Assembly: GCA_009668225.1 (NCBI GenBank)
Contig: WJYK01000018.1
Location: 1 to 64,000 of the forward strand
Reading direction: 5' to 3'
Length of the DNA: 64,000 nucleotides
DNA from: Enterobacteriaceae bacterium RIT693
GTDB taxonomy: Bacteria; Pseudomonadota; Gammaproteobacteria; Enterobacterales; Enterobacteriaceae
Shown here: positions 28,627-38,300 of the stretch, piece by piece
How positions within the stretch are numbered: the first letter of the stretch is position 1
Layout: each line of letters starts with the position of its first letter
Translations under genes and position numbers: made by a program
Notes under the pieces: model-generated
What the model was told of the DNA's origin: nothing
The model's input: the letters and a program-made list of their open reading frames with translations, nothing else
Database searches by the model: none

Positions 28627-28702
28627 TCCTCTGTAGTTCAGTCGGTAGAACGGCGGACTGTTAATCCGTATGTCACTGGTTCGAGTCCAGTCAGAGGAGC
28701 CA
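28627..28702 (+). tRNA. tRNA-Asn (anticodon GTT), copy 2
   Basis: 76-base gene identical to the copy at 18047, including the encoded CCA and the 20 bases just upstream. Confidence 0.98.
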
Positions 28703-28710
28703 AATTTAAG

Positions 28711-28740
28711 AAGCCTGCTTAGGAAACTAAGCGGGCTTTT
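28711..28740 (+). terminator. Terminator of tRNA-Asn 2
   Basis: AGCCTGCTTAG pairs with CTAAGCGGGCT (one G-T pair) across GAAA, followed by TTTT. Confidence 0.88.
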
Positions 28741-28770
28741 TGCTTTTCTGCGCGGGCATAAACCTGAACA

Positions 28771-28806
28771 AAAAAACCCGCTTAACTCTCCATAAGCGGG
28801 CTTTTT
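28771..28806. terminator. Terminator of puuP, symmetric
   Basis: CCCGCTTA and TAAGCGGG form a stem flanked by seven A and five T, so it can serve both strands; it lies just past the puuP stop. Confidence 0.8.
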
Positions 28807-28827
28807 ACTCTCTAACACAACCTGACT

Positions 28828-30216
28828 TTACTCCCAGGCGCGCTCGGCCTTGCTGGCGTCAAACACCGGCGGTGGCCTGCGGAAGCGACGGGTCAGGAAG
28901 GTCAGGTACAGGACGCCGACCGCGGCCCACACCAGCCCCAGCGTCAGGGACGTCACCTCCAGGTTCACCCACAGCACCGCCACCGTTGTCGCGCCGATCA
29001 GCGGCAGAATGAGGTAGTGCAGCTTCTCGCGCCAGGTTTTGTTGCGGCCTTCGCGACGCCAGAAGTGGTTAAACACCGACAGGTTAACGAAGGTAAAGGC
29101 CACCAGCGCGCCGAAATTGATCAGCGCCGTCGCCGTCACCAGGTCGAAGAACAGCGCGGACAGCGCCACGATGCCTACCATGATCACGTTCAGCGCCGGG
29201 GTACGCCATTTCGGGTGCACGTAGCCGAAGTATTTTTCCGGGAACACGTTGTCGCGCCCCATCACGTAGAGCAGGCGGGAAACGCTGGCATGAGAGGCAA
29301 GGCCCGAAGCCAGGGTATTCACGAAGGTCGTGCAGAGGAAAATCGACTGGAACAGCTTGCCGCCGACGTACAACGCAATCTCCGGCAGCGCCGCGTCCGG
29401 GTTTTTGAAGCGGCTGATGTCCGGGAAGAACAGCTGCATAAAGAACGACGCCACGATAAAGATAATGCCGCCGTAGGCTGCGGTCAGAAAAATGGCTTTA
29501 GGAATGGTGCGGGCCGCGTCGGGCGTCTCTTCCGACAGCGTGGTGACCGCGTCAAAGCCGAGGAACGAGAAGCAGACTATCGTCGCGCCGGTAATCACCG
29601 GGATCAGGTGCGCATTTTCGCTGATAAACGGCTGCAGCGACCACACGGTCCCCACGCCCTCGCCTTTATGCAGCCCCTGCACTACCAGAATGATAAACAC
29701 CACCATGATGGCAACCTGTACCAGCACAAACAGGGTGTTGAAGTTCGCCACCAGGTTGACGCTCTTCAGGTTGGCCGCCGTCAGGATGCAGACAAACCCT
29801 ACCACCCAGATCCACGGCGGGACTTCCGGGAACAGCGCCGAAAGGTAGATTTTTGCCAGCAGGACGTTGATCATCGGCAGGAACAGATAGTCCAGCAGCG
29901 ACGACCAGCCCACCATAAAACCTACGTGCGGGCTAATGGCCTTTTGAGCGTAGGTATAAGCTGAACCGGCCTGCGGGAACTGGCGCACCAGCTTGCCGTA
30001 GCTGATAGCGGTAAACAGCACGCCCGCCAGCGCCAGCAGATAGGACGCAGGCACGTGGCCGTCGCTGATGCCGGACACTATGCCAAAGGTATCAAACACC
30101 GACATTGGCGTGAGATAGGCCAGACCCATCACCACCACCTGCCAGAGTTTTAGAGATTTGCGCAGCTGCGGCTTACCCGCCTGAGAAGCGTTGTCTACGG
30201 AGAAATTAGTCGCCAT
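28828..30216 (-). CDS. puuP: Putrescine importer PuuP
   Basis: The 462-residue APC-family permease with about 12 membrane helices is nearly the same as E. coli PuuP over [19 protein letters not shown] and [20 protein letters not shown], and matches it in length. It imports putrescine by proton symport as the entry step of the Puu pathway. The start was set at the ATG at 30216 (MATNFSVDN), eight bases after a G-rich ribosome site; a longer frame to 30270 is not supported. It follows puuA on the same strand after a 378-base spacer. Confidence 0.97.
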   Translation of the reverse strand: MATNFSVDNASQAGKPQLRKSLKLWQVVVMGLAYLTPMSVFDTFGIVSGISDGHVPASYLLALAGVLFTAISYGKLVRQFPQAGSAYTYAQKAISPHVGFMVGWSSLLDYLFLPMINVLLAKIYLSALFPEVPPWIWVVGFVCILTAANLKSVNLVANFNTLFVLVQVAIMVVFIILVVQGLHKGEGVGTVWSLQPFISENAHLIPVITGATIVCFSFLGFDAVTTLSEETPDAARTIPKAIFLTAAYGGIIFIVASFFMQLFFPDISRFKNPDAALPEIALYVGGKLFQSIFLCTTFVNTLASGLASHASVSRLLYVMGRDNVFPEKYFGYVHPKWRTPALNVIMVGIVALSALFFDLVTATALINFGALVAFTFVNLSVFNHFWRREGRNKTWREKLHYLILPLIGATTVAVLWVNLEVTSLTLGLVWAAVGVLYLTFLTRRFRRPPPVFDASKAERAWE

Positions 30217-30594
30217 GACGATGTCCCCCCACGCGGATACAGGTTTGCGAAGCGTTCTTCGTTCGGGCAAACCTGCTTAGCCTGGGGGTTAATCGTAATT
30301 GTCGGGGAATTGTTATTGGGTTCACGCATGCCGCTGGCCCGTCGTTATCAATACGGCAGCAGCGTTCGCCCTCGCCGTGCGGATATTTAAACATTTGCGT
30401 CTGCATCATCTCATTTCCTCGTCGTACACATTGTCGTTAACAGAAGACCCGTTGCCGCCTGCGCTCCGTTACGCGACTTCGGGAAATGGCAGGTTGCCCT
30501 GCAAAACGTCCGGTCTGGCTCCGCTCAGCCCGTATGATGCTACTTATTTATCAGCTTGCCCGGCCACGCTTGCTCCGCCGGGCAGGAGCCACTA
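30217..30594. other. puuA-puuP spacer with a REP-like hairpin
   Basis: About 380 bases. At 30557-30584 TGCCCGGC pairs with GCCGGGCA across a 12-base loop, without a T-run, like the REP-type hairpins of enterobacteria. Otherwise I see no gene and no clear promoter, so puuP may be transcribed both from puuA and from its own promoter. Confidence 0.45.
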
Positions 30595-32013
30595 TCAGGC
30601 GTTTTTCAACATCCACTCAATTTCAGTTTCCGTGATTAAACGCTCAAACTGCACCAGCTCATCGTGCTTACACGCGTGGAAAACGTGGCTGAAACGCTCG
30701 CCCAGCAGTTCGCGCAAACTGTCGTTCTGAGTGAACTCCCACAGCGCGTCGCTCTGGCGAATCGGGAACGGCAGCCCTTCCTGCTCCAGCCCGTTGCCCT
30801 CAACTTCTTCCTGCAGCGGCAGGTCGGTATCCAGGCCGTGCAAAATCCCGGCGAGGATCGTCGCCATCACCAGATACGGGTTGGCATCCGCCCCCGCCAC
30901 GCGGTACTCCACGCGGTGGTTGTCCCTGTCGCCGCACGGAATGCGCAGCGCCACGGTACGGTTGTTATGCCCCCATGAAGCCTGAGTCGGGACGTACATC
31001 CCCGGCTGGAAACGGCGCCACGAGTTCACGTTCGGCGCCAGCAGCGCCATAGAAGAAGGCATCAGGTGGATCATGCCCGCCAGCGCACGTTTCAGCAGCG
31101 CAGAGTCTTCGCCGTCGGCGTCCGCCAGCACGTTTTCGCCTTTGTTATTCAGCACGCTGATGTGGATATGCATCCCGCTGCCCGCATGCTCTTCGTAAGG
31201 CTTCGCCATAAAAGTGGCGTGCATCTTATGCTTCTCTGCGACAGTTCGCACCAGGCGTTTTAACGCCAGCGCATCATCGCAGGCATCCAGCACGTTATCG
31301 GTGTGATGCAGGTTGATTTCGAACTGCCCTGGCGAGGCTTCTGCCACCGCGCCGTCGGCCGGGATCAGCTGCAGGCGAGCCAGATCGTCGATGTCGGTCA
31401 GCACATCGGCAAAGTGATTCAGGTTATCGACGGAATAGACCTGGCTTTGGGTATTTCGGTCGTCGGTACCCGGCGCGCAGGGCGGCTGCAGGTAGCCTTC
31501 GGCGTCGCGCTGGCGATCGATTAAATAGAACTCCAGCTCTACCGCTACCACGGGGAACAGGCCGCGCTGGCGCAGCTGCTGCCAGAGTCGGTTAAGCACG
31601 TTCCGCGGCTCAACGTCAAAGGGAGCGCCATCTTCATCCAGCATGGTCAGCATCATCTGGCCGATAAACTCGGGATCGGCCGCCGACGGCGTCAGCGTTC
31701 CCGGCACCGGCACGCAGCGGCGATCCGGCTCGCCCAGTTCCTGCCCAAGCCCGGCCTCTTCTACGACATTGCCGAGGATATCCATGGCAAACACCGACGC
31801 CGGGAAATAACAGCCCTTCTCTACCTTACGCAGACCGGCGATCGGAATACGTTTTCCGCGGAAGCAGCCGTTCAGGTCTGTGAGCAGGACATCGACATAT
31901 TGGGTATTGGGATAACGTTCAAGAAAGGTATTCACTTCGCGTGCAAACGCGCTACTTCGTCTCTCTTCGGAATGCTGAACAAAATTCTCAACTTCTACGA
32001 TATTGGTTTCCAT
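30595..32013 (-). CDS. puuA: Gamma-glutamylputrescine synthetase PuuA
   Basis: The 472-residue glutamine-synthetase-family enzyme ligates glutamate to putrescine with ATP, the first committed Puu step. Family marks include DLNGCFRGKRIP, VAVELEFYLIDRQ, ASPGQFEINLHHTDN, EEHAGSGMHIHIS, the NSWRRFQPG loop and CGDRDNHRVEYR. The length matches E. coli PuuA (472). It is divergent from puuD and shares with it a 200-base control region that has a PuuR box. The ATG at 32013 has a weak GGCGG site. Confidence 0.97.
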   Translation of the reverse strand: METNIVEVENFVQHSEERRSSAFAREVNTFLERYPNTQYVDVLLTDLNGCFRGKRIPIAGLRKVEKGCYFPASVFAMDILGNVVEEAGLGQELGEPDRRCVPVPGTLTPSAADPEFIGQMMLTMLDEDGAPFDVEPRNVLNRLWQQLRQRGLFPVVAVELEFYLIDRQRDAEGYLQPPCAPGTDDRNTQSQVYSVDNLNHFADVLTDIDDLARLQLIPADGAVAEASPGQFEINLHHTDNVLDACDDALALKRLVRTVAEKHKMHATFMAKPYEEHAGSGMHIHISVLNNKGENVLADADGEDSALLKRALAGMIHLMPSSMALLAPNVNSWRRFQPGMYVPTQASWGHNNRTVALRIPCGDRDNHRVEYRVAGADANPYLVMATILAGILHGLDTDLPLQEEVEGNGLEQEGLPFPIRQSDALWEFTQNDSLRELLGERFSHVFHACKHDELVQFERLITETEIEWMLKNA

Positions 32014-32058
32014 GATTCACCGCCGTTGCGTTGGATGCCGGTCGCTGATGTCGACCGT

Positions 32059-32073
32059 TAAATATAATGTCCA
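32059..32073. promoter_or_regulatory. PuuR operator
   Basis: TAAATATAATGTCCA matches the 15-base PuuR box of E. coli (AAAATATAATGAACA) at 12 of 15 bases and lies between puuA and puuD. Confidence 0.65.
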
Positions 32074-32225
32074 CTTATCGACAATGGTGTGAAACAAAAT
32101 GTTTGTCAAATGTTAATTTAAGTTTGCAAGGACGTTACACCGCTGCTAGATTGAAAAAATATTGAACGGATACGGGCAACATGGAATCGTTTGGCAATAA
32201 TTTAGTCCATAATGTGAGGTTGATC

Positions 32226-32990
32226 ATGGTCGATATATTTGACAAGCCAGTGATTGGTGTCGTGATGTGCAGGAACAGGCTTAAGGGTCATCAGACCCAG
32301 ACGTTGCAAGAAAAATACCTGAATGCCGTGTTGAACGCCGGCGGATTACCGATTGCCCTTCCCCACGCGCTGGCAGAGCCAGAACTGCTGAATGCGCTGC
32401 TGCCAAAACTGGACGGGATCTTCCTGCCGGGCAGCCCCAGCAACGTGCAGCCGCACCTCTATGGTGAAAATGGCGATGAGCCTGACGCCGACCCTGGGCG
32501 TGATGAACTGAGCATGGCGCTTATCGCCGCCGGGCTCAAAAGGCGCATTCCCATTTTCGCCATTTGCCGGGGTTTACAGGAACTGGTTGTCGCCACAGGC
32601 GGGACTCTGTATCGTCGCCTGTGCGATCAGCCTCAGCTTCTGGAACACCGTGAAGATCCCGAGCTTCCCGTGGAGCAGCAGTACGCACCTTCACATGAAG
32701 TTCAGGTACAGGAGGGAGGATTGCTTTCGCATTTAATACCGGGTTGCAACACGTTTTGGGTTAACTCATTACATGGCCAGGGAGCGAAAACGGTGGGCCC
32801 GCTGCTGCGCGTAGAGGCAAGGTCGCAGGATGGACTGGTGGAAGCGGCAAGCGTTCACGATCATCCTTTTGCCCTCGGCGTTCAGTGGCACCCAGAATGG
32901 AACAGTAGCGAATACGCCCTGTCGCGTTTGTTGCTTGAAGGTTTTATCAACGCCTGTCAGAAGCACCTGTCTGAAAAACAGCGGCTCTGA
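32226..32990 (+). CDS. puuD: Gamma-glutamyl-GABA hydrolase PuuD
   Basis: The 254-residue class I glutamine-amidotransferase-like hydrolase releases GABA and glutamate. The catalytic triad is visible: Cys in FAICRGLQE, His in QWHPEW and Glu two residues on. Length equals E. coli PuuD (254). The start was set at the ATG at 32226 with GAGG eight bases upstream; an in-frame ATG at 32181 would add 15 residues. It is the first gene of the rightward operon puuD-puuR-puuC-puuB. Confidence 0.96.
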   Translation: MVDIFDKPVIGVVMCRNRLKGHQTQTLQEKYLNAVLNAGGLPIALPHALAEPELLNALLPKLDGIFLPGSPSNVQPHLYGENGDEPDADPGRDELSMALIAAGLKRRIPIFAICRGLQELVVATGGTLYRRLCDQPQLLEHREDPELPVEQQYAPSHEVQVQEGGLLSHLIPGCNTFWVNSLHGQGAKTVGPLLRVEARSQDGLVEAASVHDHPFALGVQWHPEWNSSEYALSRLLLEGFINACQKHLSEKQRL

Positions 32991-33015
32991 CCACTACTGT
33001 TAAGGAAATGCCAAT

Positions 33016-33573
33016 ATGAGCGATGACGGCCTGGCGCCGGGTAAACGTTTGTCAGCGATCCGCCAGCAACTGGGTCTTTCTCAACGTCGTGCCGCCGAAC
33101 TGTCTGGATTAACGCATAGCGCCATCAGCACCATAGAACAGGACAAAGTCAGTCCTGCCATCAGTACGCTGCAAAAGCTGCTGAAAGTCTACGGGCTGTC
33201 GCTCTCCGAGTTCTTCGCGGAACCGGAAAAACCTGATGAGCCGCAGGTGGTTATTAATTATGACGACCTGATTGAAATAGGCAGTCAGGGTGTTTCAATG
33301 AAATTAATACACAATGGGAATCCTAACCGTACGCTGGCGATGATCATTGAGACCTATCAGCCGGGCACAACCACCGGCGAGAGGATCAAACACCAGGGTG
33401 AGGAGACGGGCACGATACTGGAAGGTGAAGTGGTTTTGACCGTTAACGGGCAGACCTGGCACCTTGTTGCGGGGCAAAGCTATGCGATTAACACCAGCAT
33501 GCCGCACAGCTTCAGCAACACCTCGGCAGGTATTTGCCGCATTATCAGCGCCCACACCCCCACCACGTTCTAA
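33016..33573 (+). CDS. puuR: Transcriptional repressor PuuR
   Basis: The 185-residue protein has an N-terminal XRE-type helix-turn-helix (LSAIRQQLGLSQRRAAELSG, HSAISTIEQDKVSPAISTL) and a C-terminal cupin domain (about 105-185, HQGEETGTILEGEVVLTVNG). It represses the puu genes until putrescine is present. It follows puuD after 25 bases. The cupin is the expected ligand sensor. Length matches the E. coli protein (185). Confidence 0.97.
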   Translation: MSDDGLAPGKRLSAIRQQLGLSQRRAAELSGLTHSAISTIEQDKVSPAISTLQKLLKVYGLSLSEFFAEPEKPDEPQVVINYDDLIEIGSQGVSMKLIHNGNPNRTLAMIIETYQPGTTTGERIKHQGEETGTILEGEVVLTVNGQTWHLVAGQSYAINTSMPHSFSNTSAGICRIISAHTPTTF

Positions 33574-33598
33574 TTATTTTCAGGCCTGATAAGGCTAA

Positions 33599-33666
33599 CA
33601 AAGAGGGAAAAAGCGTGGTTTTTCCCTCTTTGTGGCTAACAGCAGAAAATCAATAAATTGATTTTC
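33599..33666. repeat. Two-hairpin interspersed repeat, copy B
   Basis: The first hairpin (33600-33631) is identical in stem and loop to copy A at 28375-28406. The second, GAAAATCAAT/ATTGATTTTC (33645-33666), is a perfect stem. It lies between puuR and puuC, so it probably forms an RNA structure in the operon mRNA. Confidence 0.85.
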
Positions 33667-33727
33667 CAGGCGCATTAATTAGCAGTCCAGGTGTTTCTTC
33701 TCTCACCTACGGTCTGTTTGTAGACAG

Positions 33728-33750
33728 AGGCCTGAGTTACTCAGGCCTTA
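33728..33750. terminator. Hairpin between puuR and puuC
   Basis: AGGCCTGAG pairs with CTCAGGCCT across TTA; followed by only two T, then AT-rich sequence. It may be a weak terminator or an mRNA-stabilising hairpin in the operon. Confidence 0.45.
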
Positions 33751-33857
33751 TTTAAACAACATTTTTAACAGGACTTAATTCCTGGGGCTTTTTGCAGCCC
33801 AAATTTGCCTGAAGAACCCAGTAAGGCCATTTATCCGATTGAATAAAAGGAGTCATC

Positions 33858-35351
33858 ATGGACTTTCAGCATCTTAATTACTGGCAGGAAAAAGCAAAAA
33901 ATGCCTCGCCGGAAACCCGCCTGTTTATTAACGGCGAATATTGCTCTGCCAAAGACGGCGAAACATTCAGTACCGTCGACCCTTTTGCGCAGCGTAGTCT
34001 TGCCGAAGTCGCTCGAGGCAAAAAAACGGACGTCGATATTGCGGTTAAGGCTGCCCGCGATGTTTTTGAGCGCGGCGACTGGGCGCAGGCTTCCCCGGCC
34101 AAACGTAAAGCCGTGCTCGGCAAGCTGGCGGATTTAATGGAACAGCATCACGAGGAGCTGGCGCTGCTGGAGACGCTCGACACCGGCAAACCTATCCGCC
34201 ATAGCCTGCGTGATGATATTCCGGGCAGCGCCCGTGCGATTCGCTGGTACGCCGAAGCCATCGACAAAGTGTACGGTGAAGTCGCCACCACGGGTGTTAA
34301 CGAACTGGCGCTGATTGTGCGCGAACCGGTTGGCGTGATTGCCGCCGTTGTGCCGTGGAACTTCCCGCTGCTGCTGGCCTGCTGGAAGCTCGGCCCGGCG
34401 CTGGCCGCGGGCAACAGCGTTATCCTCAAGCCTTCTGAAAAATCACCGCTGTCGGCTATTCGCCTTGCGGCACTGGCCAAAGAAGCGGGCCTGCCAGACG
34501 GCGTATTTAACGTCGTGACCGGGTTTGGGCACGAGGCAGGACAGGCGCTGGCTCAGCACCCGGACGTCGACGTGATAACCTTCACCGGCTCCACCCGCAC
34601 CGGCAAACAGCTGCTAAAAGATGCGGGCGACAGCAACATGAAGCGCGTCTGGCTGGAAGCGGGCGGCAAAAGCGCCAATATCGTTTTCGCCGACTGCCCG
34701 GATCTGAAAAAGGCCGCCGCAACCACCGCCGCCGGGATTTTCTATAACCAGGGCCAGGTCTGCATCGCCGGTACTCGCCTGCTGCTGGAAGAGAGCATCG
34801 CCGATGAGTTTATCGCCCTGCTGAAAGAGCAGGCGAAAAACTGGCAGCCAGGCAACCCGCTTGACCCTGAAACCACGATGGGCACGCTTATCGACAGCGC
34901 CCACGCCGACAACGTCCACGGCTTTATTCGCGATGGCGAAAGTCAGGGCAAGCTGGCGCTTGACGGGCGTAACGGCAGCCACCCGGCGGCCATCGGCCCG
35001 ACGATTTTCACCGACACCGCAGCGGATGCACGAGTCGGACGGGAAGAGATCTTTGGCCCGGTGCTCGTCGTCACCCGCTTTACCTCCGAAGCTCAGGCGC
35101 TATCGCTTGCCAACGACAGCGACTACGGCCTCGGTGCCGCCGTGTGGACCCGCGATCTTTCCCGCGCCCACCGCATGAGCCGCAGCCTTAAAGCAGGTTC
35201 CGTTTTCGTCAATAACTACAACGACGGCGACATGACCGTCCCGTTTGGCGGCTACAAACAGAGCGGCAACGGGCGCGATAAGTCCCTGCATGCCCTCGAA
35301 AAATTTAGCGAACTGAAAACCATCTGGATTGCCCTGGAGCCTTCATCATGA
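33858..35351 (+). CDS. puuC: Gamma-glutamyl-gamma-aminobutyraldehyde dehydrogenase PuuC
   Basis: The 497-residue aldehyde dehydrogenase has VPWNFPLLLACWKLGPALAA (NAD site), FTGSTRTGKQL, the catalytic Glu in WLEAGGKSANIVF and the catalytic Cys in NQGQVCIAGTR. It oxidises gamma-glutamyl-gamma-aminobutyraldehyde in the Puu pathway. The ATG at 33858 has an AAAGGAGT site. The stop overlaps puuB as ATGA. Length is that of the family (495). It is separated from puuR by 284 bases that hold two hairpins. Confidence 0.97.
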   Translation: MDFQHLNYWQEKAKNASPETRLFINGEYCSAKDGETFSTVDPFAQRSLAEVARGKKTDVDIAVKAARDVFERGDWAQASPAKRKAVLGKLADLMEQHHEELALLETLDTGKPIRHSLRDDIPGSARAIRWYAEAIDKVYGEVATTGVNELALIVREPVGVIAAVVPWNFPLLLACWKLGPALAAGNSVILKPSEKSPLSAIRLAALAKEAGLPDGVFNVVTGFGHEAGQALAQHPDVDVITFTGSTRTGKQLLKDAGDSNMKRVWLEAGGKSANIVFADCPDLKKAAATTAAGIFYNQGQVCIAGTRLLLEESIADEFIALLKEQAKNWQPGNPLDPETTMGTLIDSAHADNVHGFIRDGESQGKLALDGRNGSHPAAIGPTIFTDTAADARVGREEIFGPVLVVTRFTSEAQALSLANDSDYGLGAAVWTRDLSRAHRMSRSLKAGSVFVNNYNDGDMTVPFGGYKQSGNGRDKSLHALEKFSELKTIWIALEPSS

Positions 35352-36628
35352 CTGAACATACCACCAGCTATTACGCGGCCAGCGCCAACCAATATGAGCC
35401 CTTCCCGCAGTTGACCGAGTCCGTAACCTGCGACGTGTGCGTGGTCGGCGGCGGCTATACCGGCCTTTCTTCTGCGCTACATCTGTCCGAAATGGGCTAT
35501 GACGTGGTGCTGCTGGAGTCAGCCCGCATCGGCTTTGGCGCCAGCGGACGCAACGGCGGGCAGCTGGTTAACTCCTACAGCCGCGACATCGACGTGATTG
35601 AGCGCCGCTATGGCCCGGAAGCGGCCAAAATGCTCGGCGGCATGATGTTTGAAGGCGGAGAAATTATTCGCGAACGCATTAAGCGCTATCAGATTGACTG
35701 TGATTATCGCCCCGGCGGCCTGTTTGTGGCCATGAACCACAAGCAGCTGGAAAAACTTGAAGAGCAGAAAGCCAACTGGGAGCGCTACGGCAATACCCAG
35801 TTGGAGCTGCTGGATGCCAGCGAAATCAAACGCGAAGTGAACAGCGACCGCTACGTGGGCGCCCTGCTCGATCACAGCGGCGGCCATATTCATCCGCTGA
35901 ACCTGGCGATCGGCGAAGCTCACGCCATTCACCTTAACGGGGGCCGCGTATTCGAACAGTCTGCGGTGACCCATATTCAGCACAGCAGCCCGGCCGTCGT
36001 CAGCACGGCGAAAGGCAAGGTCACGGCGAAGTACGTGATCGTGGCCGGTAACGCCTATCTCGGCGATAAGCTGGAACCGGAGCTGGCAAAAAGCAGTATG
36101 CCGTGCGGCACGCAGGTGCTGACCACCGAGCCATTGGGCGAAGATCTTGCTCGCTCGCTGATCCCGAAAAATTACTGTGTGGAAGACTGTAACTACCTGC
36201 TGGATTACTACCGCCTGACGGCCGATAACCGCCTGCTGTACGGCGGCGGCGTGGTCTACGGCGCGCGTGACCCGGCAGATATTGAGCGCCTGGTGATGCC
36301 CAACCTGCTGAAAACCTTCCCACAGCTGAAAGGCGTGAAGATTGACTACAGCTGGACCGGGAACTTCCTGCTGACGCTGTCCCGCATGCCGCAGGTGGGC
36401 CGTCTGGATAACAATATTTACTACAGCCAGGGCTGCAGCGGGCACGGCGTCACCTATACCCATCTGGCTGGCCGCCTGATTGCTGAGCTGCTGCGCGGGG
36501 ACGCCGAGCGCTTCAACGCCTTCGCCAACCTGCCGCACTATCCGTTCCCCGGTGGACGCACGTTCCGTATTCCGTTTACCGCGATGGGCGCGGCTTACTA
36601 CAGTCTTCGCGATCGCCTTGGGGTTTAA
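35348..36628 (+). CDS. puuB: Gamma-glutamylputrescine oxidoreductase PuuB
   Basis: The 426-residue FAD-dependent DadA-like oxidase begins with the dinucleotide fold CDVCVVGGGYTGLSSALHL and has the FAD-contacting GASGRNGGQLVNSY motif and the C-terminal GHGVTYTHLAG. It oxidises gamma-glutamylputrescine with release of peroxide. Its ATG overlaps the puuC stop, so the two are coupled. The usual next gene, puuE (GABA transaminase), is absent; a strong terminator follows. Confidence 0.97.
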   Translation: MTEHTTSYYAASANQYEPFPQLTESVTCDVCVVGGGYTGLSSALHLSEMGYDVVLLESARIGFGASGRNGGQLVNSYSRDIDVIERRYGPEAAKMLGGMMFEGGEIIRERIKRYQIDCDYRPGGLFVAMNHKQLEKLEEQKANWERYGNTQLELLDASEIKREVNSDRYVGALLDHSGGHIHPLNLAIGEAHAIHLNGGRVFEQSAVTHIQHSSPAVVSTAKGKVTAKYVIVAGNAYLGDKLEPELAKSSMPCGTQVLTTEPLGEDLARSLIPKNYCVEDCNYLLDYYRLTADNRLLYGGGVVYGARDPADIERLVMPNLLKTFPQLKGVKIDYSWTGNFLLTLSRMPQVGRLDNNIYYSQGCSGHGVTYTHLAGRLIAELLRGDAERFNAFANLPHYPFPGGRTFRIPFTAMGAAYYSLRDRLGV

Positions 36629-36638
36629 ATAAACCCGA

Positions 36639-36670
36639 CGCACGGAGCGATTCCCTCCGTGCGTTTTTTT
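36639..36670 (+). terminator. Terminator of puuDRCB
   Basis: CGCACGGAG pairs with CTCCGTGCG across seven bases, followed by seven T. Confidence 0.93.
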
Positions 36671-36903
36671 ATTAACGGCCCAAAGCTTTATCGCCGCGAA
36701 AACTTCACGTTGCGGCAGATTAATTAAGGAATATATAAGGTGGCTTAAGCTAATTTACAGTCAATAACACCCAGATATTACCAGCCAGAATTTTTGAAAG
36801 TCTTCATCAATAACCCCTGCTATTCATTAGCCAGGCGGCAACGTAGCATGCAACGCATTCACCGACGACTCACTTTAATACCTACATTGAGAGACTCATT
36901 ATA

Positions 36904-37161
36904 ATGCGTAAATTTATGACTTCCGCCCTTGCCCTTACCGTATTTACCGCCCTGACCGGCACGGTTTTAGCCGCCACTGAAGTTCAGCAGGCAAGCGCCG
37001 GGCAAAGCATTGGCGCCATTTCAACCAGCGGCGCAACCACGTTAGATCAGGCTATTAATCAGCTTTCCGACAAAGCCGATAAGGCCGGTGCCACATCCTT
37101 TAAGGTGACTTCCGCTGGCGGACAAAATAAACTTTATGCTACTGCAGAATTATTCAAATAA
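36904..37161 (+). CDS. DUF1471 / BhsA-YhcN family periplasmic protein
   Basis: This 85-residue protein has a signal peptide cleaved near VLA-ATEVQ and one DUF1471 (YdgH/BhsA/McbA) domain, with GQSIGAISTSGATTLDQAIN and KADKAGATSFKV. Such proteins are found in the periplasm or outer membrane and are induced by stress, but the exact role is unknown. ATG has GAGA upstream with no strong ribosome site. It is followed at once by a terminator shared with ldtA on the other strand. Confidence 0.85.
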   Translation: MRKFMTSALALTVFTALTGTVLAATEVQQASAGQSIGAISTSGATTLDQAINQLSDKADKAGATSFKVTSAGGQNKLYATAELFK

Positions 37162-37163
37162 AT

Positions 37164-37191
37164 AAAAGCTCGCGATGCGCGAGCTTTTATT
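37164..37191. terminator. Symmetric terminator between DUF1471 gene and ldtA
   Basis: An 11-base perfect stem AAAAGCTCGCG/CGCGAGCTTTT with loop ATG, followed by T-rich sequence on both strands. Confidence 0.9.
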
Positions 37192-37205
37192 TTTCTGACT
37201 GAATA

Positions 37206-38141
37206 TTACAGTCGCCCTGTTTCCGTGGCGGCTGTATTTATTTGGACTGGCATCCCCGAGCGTCTGTTAAGCGCTTCACTCACCACAGACGTATTAACAC
37301 CTGAAGCCTGAGTTTCGCTGCGCAATATCGTGGTCATCGGCAGCGGGACTTTTTTGTCGGACTCAAACTCCGCGCGATTACGCGACAGCGGCTCGTGCAC
37401 CTCTAACCAGCGCTTGCCGTCCGGCTCGGTGGTGGCCTTCACCGGCTGGTCAATCAGCTGCACGCGAGTCCCGACCGGCACGTTATCGAACAGGAATTTA
37501 ATGTCGTCGTTGCGCAGGCGGATACAGCCCTGGCTGACGCGCAGGCCGATACCAAAGTTAGCGTTGGTGCCGTGAATGGCGTACAGCTTACCGATGTAAA
37601 TGGCGTACAGGCCCATCGGGTTGTCCGGCCCCGGCGGCACAAAAGCCGGCAGCGTTTTACCCTCTTTGGCGTACTCGCGGCGGGTGTTCGGCGTCGGTGT
37701 CCAGGCTGGCGCATCCTGCTTGCGCTCCACGCGGGTTACCCAGTTGCGCGGCGTTTCACGTCCGGCCTGGCCGATGCCTATCGGCAGAATTTCTACGGTG
37801 TTGCTGTCCTTTGGATAGTAGTAGAGGCGCATTTCCGCCACGTTCATCACAATGCCTTCACGCACGGTGTCGGGCAAAATAATCTGCTGCGGAATAACCA
37901 GCTGCGTCCCGGCTTTTGGCAGGAACGGATCGACGCCCGGATTAGCCTCCAGCATATTGCTGAAGCCCTGCCCGTACTGAGCGGCAAAATGTTCCAGCGG
38001 CTCCTTGTTGCCCGCCGGCACGGTTACCGCGATCGGCGCGCCAACCAGGCGACTGCCTTCCGGCGGCAAAGGATAAGTGACGGCCAGCGCGCTTTGCGTG
38101 ACCGCCGCCAGCGCAAAAGCCAGCGTGGAGAAACGAATCAT
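37206..38141 (-). CDS. ldtA: L,D-transpeptidase LdtA (ErfK)
   Basis: The 311-residue protein has a signal peptide (QSALA-VTYP), a LysM-like segment (about 45-90) and a YkuD catalytic domain (about 95-230), where the active site [11 protein letters not shown] has the catalytic Cys after Gly and the His of [10 protein letters not shown]. It links Braun lipoprotein to peptidoglycan or makes 3-3 cross-links. It is closely similar to E. coli ErfK, whose gene lies near cobT/nac/cbl. Start ATG at 38141 with AGGG. Length matches (310). Confidence 0.95.
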   Translation of the reverse strand: MIRFSTLAFALAAVTQSALAVTYPLPPEGSRLVGAPIAVTVPAGNKEPLEHFAAQYGQGFSNMLEANPGVDPFLPKAGTQLVIPQQIILPDTVREGIVMNVAEMRLYYYPKDSNTVEILPIGIGQAGRETPRNWVTRVERKQDAPAWTPTPNTRREYAKEGKTLPAFVPPGPDNPMGLYAIYIGKLYAIHGTNANFGIGLRVSQGCIRLRNDDIKFLFDNVPVGTRVQLIDQPVKATTEPDGKRWLEVHEPLSRNRAEFESDKKVPLPMTTILRSETQASGVNTSVVSEALNRRSGMPVQINTAATETGRL

Positions 38142-38300
38142 AATTTCCCTGTTAGTGAACTTGACGTGAATACGCTAAGCATAACCGCCCTGGGAAAATT
38201 CTGTAAGGACGGCAGGTGAATATGTTTATTAATTGAACAGCCGGGTTGCGACCGCTGGCTTCAGAGGGCATGATGTCCTCTTGTTTTTAAAGGAGACGTT

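Noticed and set aside
29017..29964. 315-codon plus-strand frame opposite puuP
   Set aside because: It is an antisense shadow of the GC-rich puuP gene; His/Arg-rich composition typical of such shadows.
35519..36643. 374-codon minus-strand frame opposite puuB
   Set aside because: Shadow of puuB; composition unlike a real protein and no ribosome site.
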